From contig JAVHLK010000019.1 in assembly GCA_031082285.1 (NCBI GenBank), forward strand, positions 1 through 64,000: a stretch of 64,000 nucleotides of DNA. The letters are read 5' to 3'. Shown in pieces: positions 25,903-34,877 of the stretch; position 1 is the stretch's first letter; the number at the start of each line of letters is the position of its first letter. Under the pieces are notes generated by a model. That model worked only from the letters and a program-made list of their open reading frames with translations, did not search any database and had not been told where the DNA came from. Source of the DNA: Desulfomonilaceae bacterium (lineage in GTDB: Bacteria; Desulfobacterota; Desulfomonilia; Desulfomonilales; Desulfomonilaceae). A program made the translations under genes and the position numbers.

Positions 25903-26136
25903 TCAAGAGTATCCGTCCGAATCTTTTCGATCCCTGCCAATGATGATCAGAATGGCCGCAACTACGAGCAGCCCGGCGCCGGCTGCGGCTTCGGACGTGC
26001 GCCCCTTCATGTAGAGAAGAACGAGTCCGACCGCGGCTACACCGATCATGAGAAGAGCAAACCAGGTACTAGTGATTATCCTTCCGAGCATAAACCGGGT
26101 ACCCTTATGGACAAAGCGTTCGCTGAGGGTCGACAC
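25903..26136 (-). CDS. Small inner-membrane protein
   Basis: 77-residue protein with two hydrophobic helices, STWFALLMIGVAAVGLVLLY and AAAGAGLLVVAAILIIIG, joined by a short MKGRTSE loop, and a charged tail GRDRKDSDG. The GTG at 26136 gives the longest form; the ATG at 26091 (MLGRIITSTWF) is an equally good start. No family recognised. Confidence 0.5.
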   Translation of the reverse strand: MSTLSERFVHKGTRFMLGRIITSTWFALLMIGVAAVGLVLLYMKGRTSEAAAGAGLLVVAAILIIIGRDRKDSDGYS

Positions 26137-26265
26137 GCTGCGACGATGAAACCGGAAACGTCTTTGGGCCGAGCAACGACCGAGTCAACGAGGCTTGCGC
26201 CGGACGGACGGTCTCATGTGAGATCCGAGGAAGAGCTGGCCTATGGTGCCGCCGGCCGGCCCGCA

Positions 26266-28716
26266 TCATTGACGTGAAATGGTGTTGGAAACTCTGGACT
26301 TGTGTTTCAAATCGATGAATCGGGAATAGTCGATTTCTTTCAACGCTTCCATTGCCTGAAGATAGAGCTTCCCGGCCAGCTCGGTCCGTCCCATCTTGGC
26401 ATGAAGAACAGCACTGTCTGCAAGCATGGAAGCCGAAGCTCGCTTGTAATAGTTCAGCGCATCCTGGTTTCGCCCGCTCTGTTCATAGATGGTGCCAAGC
26501 TGGAACAGTGCGCGTGTCTCTCCAATACCGTCGGCTTCCTTCCTTGCCGTCCACAGCGAGTCGAACGCCTGGAGAACCGTCTTCGGGTCAAGTCCGATTT
26601 GGCTCGCGGATTTCTGCATCCCGGCTCGCAAAGATTTCATCTCGGATGGGACCCGTGCCGCTCCGAATGCGAGAGCTCTCGAAAAGTCCTCCAGGCCTTC
26701 CGCGCTGCGACCGAGTTTTTCCTTGACGAGTCCGCGCTGTTCCAGCGCTTCGCTCAGGCCCTTGGTGAAGCGCAGGTCGTCGCGGAACCCAATTGCCGCG
26801 TCAAGGCAGTGGAGCGCTCTTGAATAGTCGTTCACCTTCAGGTAGCGTTGGGAGAGACGCTCCAGAACAACGATCATTTTGCGTTCATCTTGTTGTCCCT
26901 TGAGTTTTCTCAAATTATCGAGATCCTTCTGGAGATCCGTCTTTGCGCTCAGTCTTCCCAATGTCTTAGATTTCTTCGACGAATCGCGAGCCGGTGTCGG
27001 CATTGCGCTCTTGGCCTGGAAAACGACACGCTTCGGCTGAGGCTCGCTTTGGGATTTCTTGGTCTTCCGGGAAGAGGAGACCGCGGGGTCTCCGGTCGCC
27101 GACGTCTTGCGGGACTTCCCGGCTCTATCGCCCAATCTGACGTACCAATTGGTACCTGTGCCTACTTTCTCCAGACTGAGCCGCGGGGAGTCCGCTTCTT
27201 TGGCTCGCAAGGCTCCTTTGTTTTTGTCTTCCGCCGTGACCCCGGAGCCGGGTGAGGGCCCGACCGGCTTCTTCGTCACCGCTCTGCTCGACTTCTGTTC
27301 TTGAGCGGTCGCACGTGTTTCCCCTCCGCCTCGTTCCAGCGGTTTCGCACCGGACGCCGTTGCTTCTGAACCCTGTACCGAAACGTCGGCCTTTTCAATC
27401 GTCTTCCGGGGTCTTTCGCGTTTTCCCGCGGATGCATCGTCGATCGCTCGGGCCAGTGAGTAATGACCTGAGGACACGGCCATTTCTATGGCTTTCCGGA
27501 AGGACGCCGCGGAATCGCTCTTCCCGCGTGTCACACTCTGATTTCTTGCCAGTTCGGTCATTGCAAGGATAGCCTCGCTCTTGGCTCCCAGCCGTTCAAA
27601 AAAGAGGACCGATTCCTCAAGATACGGGGTCGCGCCGTGATGTTGGCCCAACGCGGAATAGGCCCGGCCGATCTCCAGATCGCTCCAGGCAACACCGTAA
27701 TGGCTCTGCTTGCGACGCTCAAGTTGCCGTGTGTCTTCAAACCTGACCAGTGCTTTGGCGGTATCGGATTTCTCCAGGAATTCCCGACCCTGAGCGTAGA
27801 TTTCCGCGGACACCGATGAGAGCTTTCCGATCGCCCTGCGCCTTACTTGATCGTCCAATTCCTCGATCGATGAGATCTCCGTCGTGTCTTGGCTCTCGTC
27901 CGTAACCGCGGACTGCCTCGAACCCTCCGATTCCGAGCCGGCCCTAACAATAGATCGAACCGTTGAAGGCCGACCTCGCGGCTCCGGCCGTGAGCCTCGT
28001 TGATCAGCCGAGCCGGTTTCGGGCTGAATCTCGGTGCCCGGGGAGGACTGAGGACCGGGAGATTGAGTGCCGCGCAAGTCTTGTTTCAAGCCGGCGATAC
28101 CGCGTTCGATCTGTTTTCTGACTTCCGGGTCCTCATTCAACCCCAAAGCAAGGTGATAGACCTTCAAAGCCTTATCCAAAGACCCCATTCGGCGCAAAGA
28201 TTCCGCAAGAAACAGGTAAGACCTGTGATCCGTGGATCCGAAGGAAATGGCTCGGCTAAACTGCGTAACCGCTTCCCGGTGGTCCCCTTTGCCTGCGTAT
28301 GCGATACCCAAGTTGTTGGAAACTCGTGCTTTAAGCGTTTCGCTCTTCATTGCCTTGGTAAGGTCGGCGATGGCTTCATCCAATCGTCCCAGGGCAATAT
28401 ACGCGACACCCCGGTTATTCAAGGCATTCTCGTAGCCCGGATTCAGTTCGAGAGCCTTTGCATAGTCTGAAAGAGCGGCCTCAAGATTGCCCGCCCTCTT
28501 GTACGCCACTCCTCTATCGTTATAGTAGCGATAATTGGAGGAATCTTGTTGAATCGCCTCGGTGAGAAGTGCAATGGCAGAGCCGGTGTCGCCGTTCTTC
28601 AAGGCCGCTATCCCGGCACGATACGGATCTCCGCCTTTGCCGTCCGGTGCCGCACCATGCGAGTTCCCCGCGTAAACGGTGAGCAACAGGATCAGAAGCG
28701 CCATTATGGATTTCAT
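26266..28716 (-). CDS. Large exported TPR-repeat protein
   Basis: 816-residue protein with an N-terminal signal peptide (MKSIMALLILLLTVYAGNSH) and a CGAGGAAT Shine-Dalgarno sequence. Residues about 30-205 form a first TPR array (for example YRYYNDRGVAYKRAGNLEAA, NALNNRGVAYIALGRLDEAI). A long low-complexity, charged and proline/serine-rich region follows (about 210-300 and 425-590), interrupted by another helical repeat block (about 305-420). A last TPR array occupies residues 620-800 (ALHCLDAAIGFRDDLRFTKG, ALNYYKRASASMLADSAVLH). The architecture indicates a periplasmic or cell-surface scaffold. A second TPR-like lipoprotein is encoded at 40993-42978. Specific partners are unknown. Confidence 0.82.
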   Translation of the reverse strand: MKSIMALLILLLTVYAGNSHGAAPDGKGGDPYRAGIAALKNGDTGSAIALLTEAIQQDSSNYRYYNDRGVAYKRAGNLEAALSDYAKALELNPGYENALNNRGVAYIALGRLDEAIADLTKAMKSETLKARVSNNLGIAYAGKGDHREAVTQFSRAISFGSTDHRSYLFLAESLRRMGSLDKALKVYHLALGLNEDPEVRKQIERGIAGLKQDLRGTQSPGPQSSPGTEIQPETGSADQRGSRPEPRGRPSTVRSIVRAGSESEGSRQSAVTDESQDTTEISSIEELDDQVRRRAIGKLSSVSAEIYAQGREFLEKSDTAKALVRFEDTRQLERRKQSHYGVAWSDLEIGRAYSALGQHHGATPYLEESVLFFERLGAKSEAILAMTELARNQSVTRGKSDSAASFRKAIEMAVSSGHYSLARAIDDASAGKRERPRKTIEKADVSVQGSEATASGAKPLERGGGETRATAQEQKSSRAVTKKPVGPSPGSGVTAEDKNKGALRAKEADSPRLSLEKVGTGTNWYVRLGDRAGKSRKTSATGDPAVSSSRKTKKSQSEPQPKRVVFQAKSAMPTPARDSSKKSKTLGRLSAKTDLQKDLDNLRKLKGQQDERKMIVVLERLSQRYLKVNDYSRALHCLDAAIGFRDDLRFTKGLSEALEQRGLVKEKLGRSAEGLEDFSRALAFGAARVPSEMKSLRAGMQKSASQIGLDPKTVLQAFDSLWTARKEADGIGETRALFQLGTIYEQSGRNQDALNYYKRASASMLADSAVLHAKMGRTELAGKLYLQAMEALKEIDYSRFIDLKHKSRVSNTISRQ

Positions 28717-28777
28717 GATTAATTCCTCGAGGCCTTCCGTAATCGACCAAAGCCGGCTATAAACCCATTACTCGATC

Positions 28778-29044
28778 TTAGGGATTGGTATGCTTCCCAA
28801 GACCGAACTGGCTGAGTATGTCCCTCACGGCAAAAGCGACTTCGTCAATAATCTCGGGGTACTTTTGCACAAAGGAAGCATCCTTGATTGCTTCACACAC
28901 TCCTTGTCCGGTTTTTGGATAGACTCTGGCCTGAGACTGCCGATCGACCCTTGCATCATGACTCTCGTAGCCGACCGCGTGCAGGCCCACGGTACCAAGG
29001 AGCAGAACCGACGCTGCCGTAATTGCGATGAACTTGACTCTCAT
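28778..29044 (-). CDS. Small exported protein of unknown function
   Basis: 88-residue protein with a signal peptide (MRVKFIAITAASVLLLGTVG, cleavage near LHA). AGGAAAAGG lies immediately upstream of the ATG. The mature part has one cysteine (GQGVCEAIKDASFVQKYPEI) and an amphipathic C-terminal helix (DEVAFAVRDILSQFGLGKH). It lies 61 bases upstream of the TPR gene on the same strand, so the two may be co-transcribed. No family recognised. Confidence 0.6.
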   Translation of the reverse strand: MRVKFIAITAASVLLLGTVGLHAVGYESHDARVDRQSQARVYPKTGQGVCEAIKDASFVQKYPEIIDEVAFAVRDILSQFGLGKHTNP

Positions 29045-29278
29045 ACCTTTTCCTCCATAGCGACGACGGACATATAGAGTATTTTATTATAATCATACCA
29101 TAAGCTACCGAAAAAGAGAAGTCTTATCGTCAGAAACGGCGAACGGGTCAGTCTCACGGGCGCACGCAATCGAATGCATGCCGAGGCGAACGGTATGCAA
29201 CTTTTCCATCAATCCTGCATCAAACAGAATAGAGCGGGAGGACTCGTCGACCCGTGACAATATCCAGAGAGGACTCTG

Positions 29279-29641
29279 ATGAAAAGCATACGAGAAATCA
29301 TGAAGGACAAGGATGTAGCCAACCTGATCGATTGGGATCTTCACCCGTTCGACGCGGTTACGAGGTACTTGGAATGGGGAACAAACTGGTCTCGAGGATT
29401 GGATCACGCGAAATCGTGCAATGAAGAGTGCGTCTATTTCAAGATCAACGCGACGGAAAAACCGGCTAAGCTCATGATTGTCCGTCAGAGCCACAAAGAT
29501 TACGAAGTCCTTTCTGAAGTCCGGGCTCCGCAAGAGCTTATCGATCAGTCGGTGGAGTTCTTTGCGTGCAAGAATCGCGCGTGCGGCCTCACCGAAGAGC
29601 TCAAGAAGTGGCTGAAAACCGAAGCGTACAAGACCGCATGA
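29279..29641 (+). CDS. Conserved hypothetical protein, possibly DVU0772-like
   Basis: 120-residue soluble protein starting MKSIREIMKDKDVANLIDWD, with an AGAGAGG Shine-Dalgarno sequence. It contains LHPFDAVTRYLEWGTNWSRG, a short cysteine-bearing stretch (SCNEECVYFKIN) and a second pair later (FACKNRACGLTEELKKWLKT). I associate the overall look with the small DVU0772-type family of sulfate reducers, but this is recalled, not checked. The longer minus-strand open frame over the same bases (29105-29749) lacks protein-like character and is taken as the shadow. Confidence 0.65.
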   Translation: MKSIREIMKDKDVANLIDWDLHPFDAVTRYLEWGTNWSRGLDHAKSCNEECVYFKINATEKPAKLMIVRQSHKDYEVLSEVRAPQELIDQSVEFFACKNRACGLTEELKKWLKTEAYKTA

Positions 29642-29856
29642 TACCAACAATCGCGTGCGCGGAAGACCGGGAAGCATGATGGTCCATGCCCGGTGGCGCG
29701 CAACTGCGACGCTTCGACCCGGAAGATGTGGTGCAGGGCGGTGAAACACGTCGGGCCGGCCTGGATTGTATTGCCCTGTAAGAATCCCGTACTTCGATCA
29801 AAGCAAATCGGCTCCAGAGGGGAGATATTCACATCCGGAAATGCGGTTCATTCCCG

Positions 29857-30717
29857 TCACGATCTCGTGAAGTCCACTTCCAGCCACGTGTTGTTTATGC
29901 GCCTGGACAAGGTGAAGCGGTCGCGAATCTGTTCGAGGGTTATGGGCAGCCCCACGCATTGAATTTCTTTGAGAATCAACTCCGCTGCGTGCCGGAAGTT
30001 CATCCTCTGAAGCACCTGATGGATCGTGAATACCGATGTGTTGACGCTTGGAGGGTCCGCACGCAGCAGCTCCGGGGACGTCACCCGGAAGGTCAAGACG
30101 ACCCGATACGCCCCCACGTTGGTCGATATGTGTACTACCCGCTCGGAAGATTCCGACGTCGAGTCCCCCTCGAGGTAACGTCGAAAGATCTTCTCGGTCA
30201 GATTCTGTTGGCATAGGTACAGCGTGGACGAAAGATCGTAGATGTCGAGCGGTCGTTGTTCGACTCGTTCAACGTAGGAGTTGCCGTACGGCCGGTTTAT
30301 TCGATCCGGAAACGGATCGTTCTTGTTGACGATGAGATCTATGATCGTGTTGCCAAGCGAGCATGACAAACAGATGGGATTATCGCCGGAATCAATGCCT
30401 TGCTTCCGGATCTTTGTCAAGATCAGATCGTGCGCGTGAGATGCGGTAATTCTCTGGATCACTTGCTGCATGAAAAATGGGTTGGTGTTGAATTTCTCGG
30501 ACAGAATGATCCGTTCCATCTTCTGGACGTGCATTTCCACAAAATAGCGCGGAGCTTCCACGTACAGACTGATCGAATCGGTTTCAACATCCCTAGGGAG
30601 GTAGCGCTTCCAGATCTCCCTCCAATTGTATTCTTTCATGAGGCCGAGAATCGTTATCAGGTCAAATCCGTCAACCATCCGATTCTCTTCCGCACACACA
30701 GGACAATGTGGCTCCAT
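29857..30717 (-). CDS. Protein of unknown function with two CxxC pairs
   Basis: 286-residue cytoplasmic protein at the end of the SpoIIE operon. It begins MEPHCPVCAEENRMVDGFDL, with CPVC at residues 5-8, and has a second pair in NPICLSCSLGNTIIDLIV near residue 117, so zinc or iron-sulfur binding is possible. No catalytic motif is recognised. It lies 83 bases downstream of the SpoIIE phosphatase gene on the same strand, which suggests a linked role. Upstream of its ATG no strong ribosome-binding site is visible. Confidence 0.62.
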   Translation of the reverse strand: MEPHCPVCAEENRMVDGFDLITILGLMKEYNWREIWKRYLPRDVETDSISLYVEAPRYFVEMHVQKMERIILSEKFNTNPFFMQQVIQRITASHAHDLILTKIRKQGIDSGDNPICLSCSLGNTIIDLIVNKNDPFPDRINRPYGNSYVERVEQRPLDIYDLSSTLYLCQQNLTEKIFRRYLEGDSTSESSERVVHISTNVGAYRVVLTFRVTSPELLRADPPSVNTSVFTIHQVLQRMNFRHAAELILKEIQCVGLPITLEQIRDRFTLSRRINNTWLEVDFTRS

Positions 30718-30800
30718 ACGGGTACTACTTTCTGATTTCCGAACCGACGACGTGACCGGTTTCCTGCTGAGTCATCCTGTCGTCGCCAAGACCGTTGTGA

Positions 30801-31958
30801 TTAATGAATCTCCAGTGTTACTTCCTTGCCTCGCTCCTTCAGCAGGTTGGCGATGGCCTGCACGCTCCTGCTCTTGAACCCCATTTCCTGCGGAAGGTTG
30901 GGATTCAGGTGCGCGGGATTGATCGCCTGGCCCAACAGTATGCTGATCGAATCGGCATAGAGAAATTCCCACGCAAGTCTGCTTGCTCCATCCCGCTCCC
31001 CGACCAGTGCGTCAATATCGTTGACGGTCTGCAATATTTCCAGACAGTGGTTGACCGTGTGAACTCCTTCCGTGACAAGGTCGACGCCATCCAACTTTCC
31101 GGTGGGAGGTATCTTGTCGGTCATGCTGGAAAGATCGACAATGACATCCTTCTCTACGGTCTTGCCGACGATACCGGCCGTGGTCCCTCCACTCACGATC
31201 CTGCGGCCGGGCTGATCCAGGAACCGGTGCACAACCTCCCGATCTTCCCCTTTGTTTACCGGAGGGCCGATCATGAATGTCGCGAATCGTTTGGGGCGTA
31301 TCTTGAGGACACCCGCAGTCGTATCGTCTCCGGGCCGATTCTCGTACAGATCGTTGGCCTGGTTCACCAGAACCTGGGCAACCTTTTGCGCGGACGCGTC
31401 CTCATAGACTTGAGTTTCGAGAAACTTGGCAATCTTTTCCCAATCCCAACCGAGGTTCAAGAGACCGCCGATACCCGCGTGAATCTCACCGTCGCTCACG
31501 GTTACCAGCCAGTCGCCGGCATCCACATGAACGTGAGCCTCACGAATCTTCCTTGTCCCGTAAACTCGTTCCTTGTAATGGAGTTCGCTTACATACCCCC
31601 GTTTAAGGAAGAACGTGGGCGGGTTATCGAACTCGGCCAGATAGACTCTTCCGTCGTCCTGGACCTTGAGCAGCGTAAACGTGCTGTACGCGATTTTTCG
31701 TACCTTGCACTCGGGCAGCGTGTCGCTTAAGGTGTCGACGACCTCCTCCAACGGCAGACCTCGTTCCATGAGTCTGGTGGCAATTTTCGTGGTCAACGTC
31801 GCCAGGATATTGGCCTTGACTCCGCTGCCCAAGCCGTCTGACAACACCATGATCTTTCCGCCTTCGATAGGCGCCACGGAGAGCGAATCGCCGCAGAGAA
31901 TCTCCCCGTATTTACTTATGTTCGCTCCACCCGACTCGATGAACAATTGTTCGCTCAT
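30801..31958 (-). CDS. SpoIIE-family protein phosphatase
   Basis: 385-residue protein with an N-terminal PP2C/SpoIIE phosphatase domain: CGDSLSVAPIEGGKIMVLSD, GLGSGVKANILATLTTKIAT, AYSTFTLLKV, DWLVTVSDGEIHAGIGG and ENRPGDDTTAGVLKIRP supply the metal-site aspartates. After about residue 215 comes a further 170-residue region (GRRIVSGGTTAGIVGKTVEK, GVHTVNHCLEILQTVNDIDA) that I cannot assign. Its ATG overlaps the stop codon of the sensor gene by four bases, so they are translationally coupled. In anaerobes such phosphatases sit next to [2Fe-2S] and PAS proteins in putative hydrogenase-linked regulatory cassettes; the target here is not visible. Confidence 0.87.
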   Translation of the reverse strand: MSEQLFIESGGANISKYGEILCGDSLSVAPIEGGKIMVLSDGLGSGVKANILATLTTKIATRLMERGLPLEEVVDTLSDTLPECKVRKIAYSTFTLLKVQDDGRVYLAEFDNPPTFFLKRGYVSELHYKERVYGTRKIREAHVHVDAGDWLVTVSDGEIHAGIGGLLNLGWDWEKIAKFLETQVYEDASAQKVAQVLVNQANDLYENRPGDDTTAGVLKIRPKRFATFMIGPPVNKGEDREVVHRFLDQPGRRIVSGGTTAGIVGKTVEKDVIVDLSSMTDKIPPTGKLDGVDLVTEGVHTVNHCLEILQTVNDIDALVGERDGASRLAWEFLYADSISILLGQAINPAHLNPNLPQEMGFKSRSVQAIANLLKERGKEVTLEIH

Positions 31959-34252
31959 CTGGCCTCTCCCTCTTGTCCGGCCAGCTTAATGAGCTCGAAA
32001 AGCGCCGCTTTGGTCTCCGCCGTCGTCTCTCCCAACAAACCGGCAATTTCCTGCGCCACACGCATTTGCTGGTGAATGACCTGTTGAGCACGCGTCAGCG
32101 TTTCGGTCCTCAGCACGTCGGCCCGCTGATCTTTCTTCACCGTGTCCGTGACGTCCAGCAGCATGAGAACTCTCAAGTCCTCTTCAGGGAGCTTGAAATT
32201 GTAGAGCTTTGCGGTACGGCCGACCTTCTGGAGCTCCAGCCATCTTGAACCGCCCGATTCTTCGCCGGATTCCAGAGGATCCACTCCGAAAAGTTCCTTG
32301 AAGGTTTTTCCCCGCACACCTTCCTGACCGTCTCCCGATGCCAGATCGATGAATGCGTTGTTGTGGTAAACGACCCTATGGGCTTTGTCTGCAAGAGCAA
32401 TGGCAACCGGCACGCGTTGAAATATGGTCTCCGCCCTCTGCTGTGCGTGTTCCTGGCGGCTCTTGTCCAGCAGTTGGCGAGTTTGCAGGGCCGTGAGCAC
32501 CATCAGTGAAATCTGATGCGGACCGAAGGGCTTGGGAATGTAATCGTATGCTCCCAGTTTGACGCACTCGGCCGCCTCTTCCGTATCTTTGAACGGAGTG
32601 GTAAAGATCACGAGGACTTCCGGTTGACGGTACTTGATCTCTTTGAGCAACTCCCGACCGGTCATCTCCGGAACGTCCACCGCGGTCACCACCACATCGT
32701 AGAATTCTTTCTCCAACTCTGCCAGAGCGCCTCGAGCGGAATCAGTAAGCTTGACTTCGAGGCCTTCGTCTTCCAGAACTCTTCGGCAAGTCTCGAGCAC
32801 CTTCTCATCAGGATCCAACACGAGTATCCTGCTCGTGGCGCTCCCGTCTTCCGAGGCACTGAATCCCACCAGGGGATCCGAAATGTGAGCCATGATATGG
32901 GCCATGCCGTCGGCCATTTTCTCCAATGAAGCCAGCTTCTTGATTCGCTCCACCTGCTCGCGGGCTTGGGCAAGTTCTCCGGTCTGAGCATCCACCTTGC
33001 TGGCCAGCTCCTTGCCCCATTGCTCAAGTTTGTCTCGAGATATCGCGAGATTTCGAATCATCAGGTTAAACGTTGCGGCAAGTTCTCCCACTTCATCGCG
33101 CGCAATGACGGGGACTTCATGACTAAGGTCGCCTTCCGCGGCCCTGCGCGCGGCATGGAGCATCTGATCCAGCGGCCGGTTGATCCAGGTTACCAGGAAG
33201 TAGGTGATTGCGCCCATCAAGATTACTCCCAGGAGGCCGACCAGGAGAAACGTGGCCAGCAGCCTGTCGATAACCCAGTTGATAGGCTCTTCCTGAGTCG
33301 CAACCTGAATTGCTCCGAGGACATGGCCGTCCGCGCCCCGTATCGGCGTCGATGCGGAAAGATACTGTACACCGCTCTGAGTTTCCCACATCATCTCGGA
33401 TCGATCGTCTCCAAGCATCTGTGCACGAACGTGCTCTTTCACCTTGGCGCCCACGAGAGGATAACCATCTTTTCCCCTCAACGTGGTACTCACCACACGA
33501 TCGCCCTGGTAGATGGTGACGAACCCAAGGTCTTTCCCTGCGTATTTGTTTCCCTTGAACAAGAGGTTCGACACGCGATCCACAATGACGTTATTGTTGT
33601 TGAGCAGTTCACCTCCGTAGAGCGCACCGACGACCTTTCCGTCAACCTTTAACGGATAGGCGGACCCCACGATCATTCCTTCTTTTTCGGTCTCACCGAT
33701 GAGTTTGACGAGCAAAGGGTTCTCGCGCTTAAGCCGTTCCACGGGAACCAGCGTTACACCTGATGTACTCGCACCCTCCAGGGCCTTGACGATAAGGTCG
33801 TCCTTCCCGAGGTCCTCACCGGGCCCGGCCTGTGGATTGAACGACCGGACCAGGACTCGTCCCCGAACGTCCGTGACGGAGAGAAAACCGAAATCGTTCT
33901 CGAGGGCCACCATGGTCAAGAGCTTGCGGACTTCCTCCACATCTCCCCTCTCAACTGCATGTGATAGGCCCTCGGTGTTCACCAGCAACCGGATTTTCAA
34001 ATCAAGGATGTGCTCGACATTCTTAAGGACAAAGGTTGCGGTCGCGAGATCGCTGTTCAAACGTTCTCGAGCCGTATTGATGATGGTTTCACGGGCAAGT
34101 CTCGTACCGATCAGGGCGGTGACAAGTCCCACGAGCACGACCACGCCCAGAAATCCTCCCAACACCTTCTGCCTCAAGGAGAAATCTTGAGCCCATCCGG
34201 TGAAATCACTCCAACTCTTCCACGGCACCCGGTTCTTTGTTCCCGCGTCCAT
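31955..34252 (-). CDS. Membrane sensor: Cache-HAMP-pseudoreceiver-PAS
   Basis: 765-residue inner-membrane sensor. The ATG at 34252 was chosen: AGGTGAGAAG lies just before it and overlaps the stop of the preceding gene. Order: TM1 about 25-45, a periplasmic Cache-like domain about 50-320 (GDRVVSTTLRGKDGYPLVGA), TM2 about 345-368, HAMP (WINRPLDQMLHAARRAAEGD), a coiled coil, a degenerate H-box (EKMADGMAHIMAHISDPLVG), a receiver-like domain (RILVLDPDEKVLETC to YIPKPFG) and a PAS domain (FQRVPVAIALADKAHRVVYH). No ATPase domain of a histidine kinase follows, and at the phospho-acceptor position the sequence is VVVTAVDVPEMTG, so Ala replaces Asp. Output probably goes through the coupled SpoIIE phosphatase. 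Confidence 0.85.
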   Translation of the reverse strand: MDAGTKNRVPWKSWSDFTGWAQDFSLRQKVLGGFLGVVVLVGLVTALIGTRLARETIINTARERLNSDLATATFVLKNVEHILDLKIRLLVNTEGLSHAVERGDVEEVRKLLTMVALENDFGFLSVTDVRGRVLVRSFNPQAGPGEDLGKDDLIVKALEGASTSGVTLVPVERLKRENPLLVKLIGETEKEGMIVGSAYPLKVDGKVVGALYGGELLNNNNVIVDRVSNLLFKGNKYAGKDLGFVTIYQGDRVVSTTLRGKDGYPLVGAKVKEHVRAQMLGDDRSEMMWETQSGVQYLSASTPIRGADGHVLGAIQVATQEEPINWVIDRLLATFLLVGLLGVILMGAITYFLVTWINRPLDQMLHAARRAAEGDLSHEVPVIARDEVGELAATFNLMIRNLAISRDKLEQWGKELASKVDAQTGELAQAREQVERIKKLASLEKMADGMAHIMAHISDPLVGFSASEDGSATSRILVLDPDEKVLETCRRVLEDEGLEVKLTDSARGALAELEKEFYDVVVTAVDVPEMTGRELLKEIKYRQPEVLVIFTTPFKDTEEAAECVKLGAYDYIPKPFGPHQISLMVLTALQTRQLLDKSRQEHAQQRAETIFQRVPVAIALADKAHRVVYHNNAFIDLASGDGQEGVRGKTFKELFGVDPLESGEESGGSRWLELQKVGRTAKLYNFKLPEEDLRVLMLLDVTDTVKKDQRADVLRTETLTRAQQVIHQQMRVAQEIAGLLGETTAETKAALFELIKLAGQEGEAR

Positions 34253-34259
34253 GTTCTTC

Positions 34260-34514
34260 TCACCTTTGGTTTTTCTTTTGGAGAATCTCCGTTTCGAAGA
34301 TACGCTTGGCCTCTTCAACGCTGCCCACGTGGTACAGCTCCTCATCTACGAGGAGGTTGGCTCCGTCCGTACATTGATCCATGCAAAAGGTGCCCTTGAG
34401 TTCGACTTCTTTTTCCAGTCCTGCACGCTGTATCGCTTCTTGAAAGTATTTGATTATCTCGTGAGAGCCCTTCAAATGGCAAGCGCTGCCCACACATACG
34501 GTGATTACTCGCAT
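34260..34514 (-). CDS. Thioredoxin-like [2Fe-2S] ferredoxin
   Basis: 84-residue protein starting at the ATG at 34514, preceded by a strong AAAGGAG. It has the NuoE/HndA-type thioredoxin fold: CVGSACHLKGSHEIIKYFQE supplies the first two cysteines (C-x4-C) and GTFCMDQCTDGANLLV the second two (C-x3-C), together binding one [2Fe-2S] cluster. It is the promoter-proximal gene of the sensor-SpoIIE operon, which suggests that it supplies a redox input or electrons to that module. Longer open frame upstream (to 34619) has no family similarity. Confidence 0.88.
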   Translation of the reverse strand: MRVITVCVGSACHLKGSHEIIKYFQEAIQRAGLEKEVELKGTFCMDQCTDGANLLVDEELYHVGSVEEAKRIFETEILQKKNQR

Positions 34515-34877
34515 AGTTGCGAACTCCTTTCCCAAGTTGGCAGATCGACCTGACCGCGTCGGCGCTTCCACCGGAAAATTCTTGGGTTGCGATACCTTAG
34601 CCGACTCTCTTGCCGGCAAAGGTATTCCGGTCGGCAGGAATCCTCAAACCGACTTCAGCACTCGCACACCGATCCGGCCCGCGTCCGTCGGCTCGCTCTT
34701 CCTTATGATGTTCCTACAGAAGATCGGCATGCTCCGTATTATATACACCGGATGCCGGAGACACTGTCATGTAAGAGGGGTATCCGACCGCCGAGAACAG
34801 TTTACCACAAATGAGAGTCACGGTTCTTTCAAAATCGTCTCGTCGGAAGGGAAAGCCTTTGTAAGAAATTCCTTTCG
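34515..34877. other. Intergenic region with candidate promoter
   Basis: About 360 bases between the activator gene and the [2Fe-2S] gene, both on the minus strand. The minus strand carries a perfect -10-like TATAAT (34743-34738) preceded by a weak -35 (ATGACA, roughly 20 bases upstream). This could start the ferredoxin-sensor-SpoIIE operon with a leader of about 220 bases. No terminator hairpin was found. Confidence 0.4.

Noticed and set aside
29105-29749. 214-codon minus-strand open frame
   Set aside because: The plus-strand gene 29279-29641 has a good ribosome-binding site and protein-like composition; the minus frame does not.
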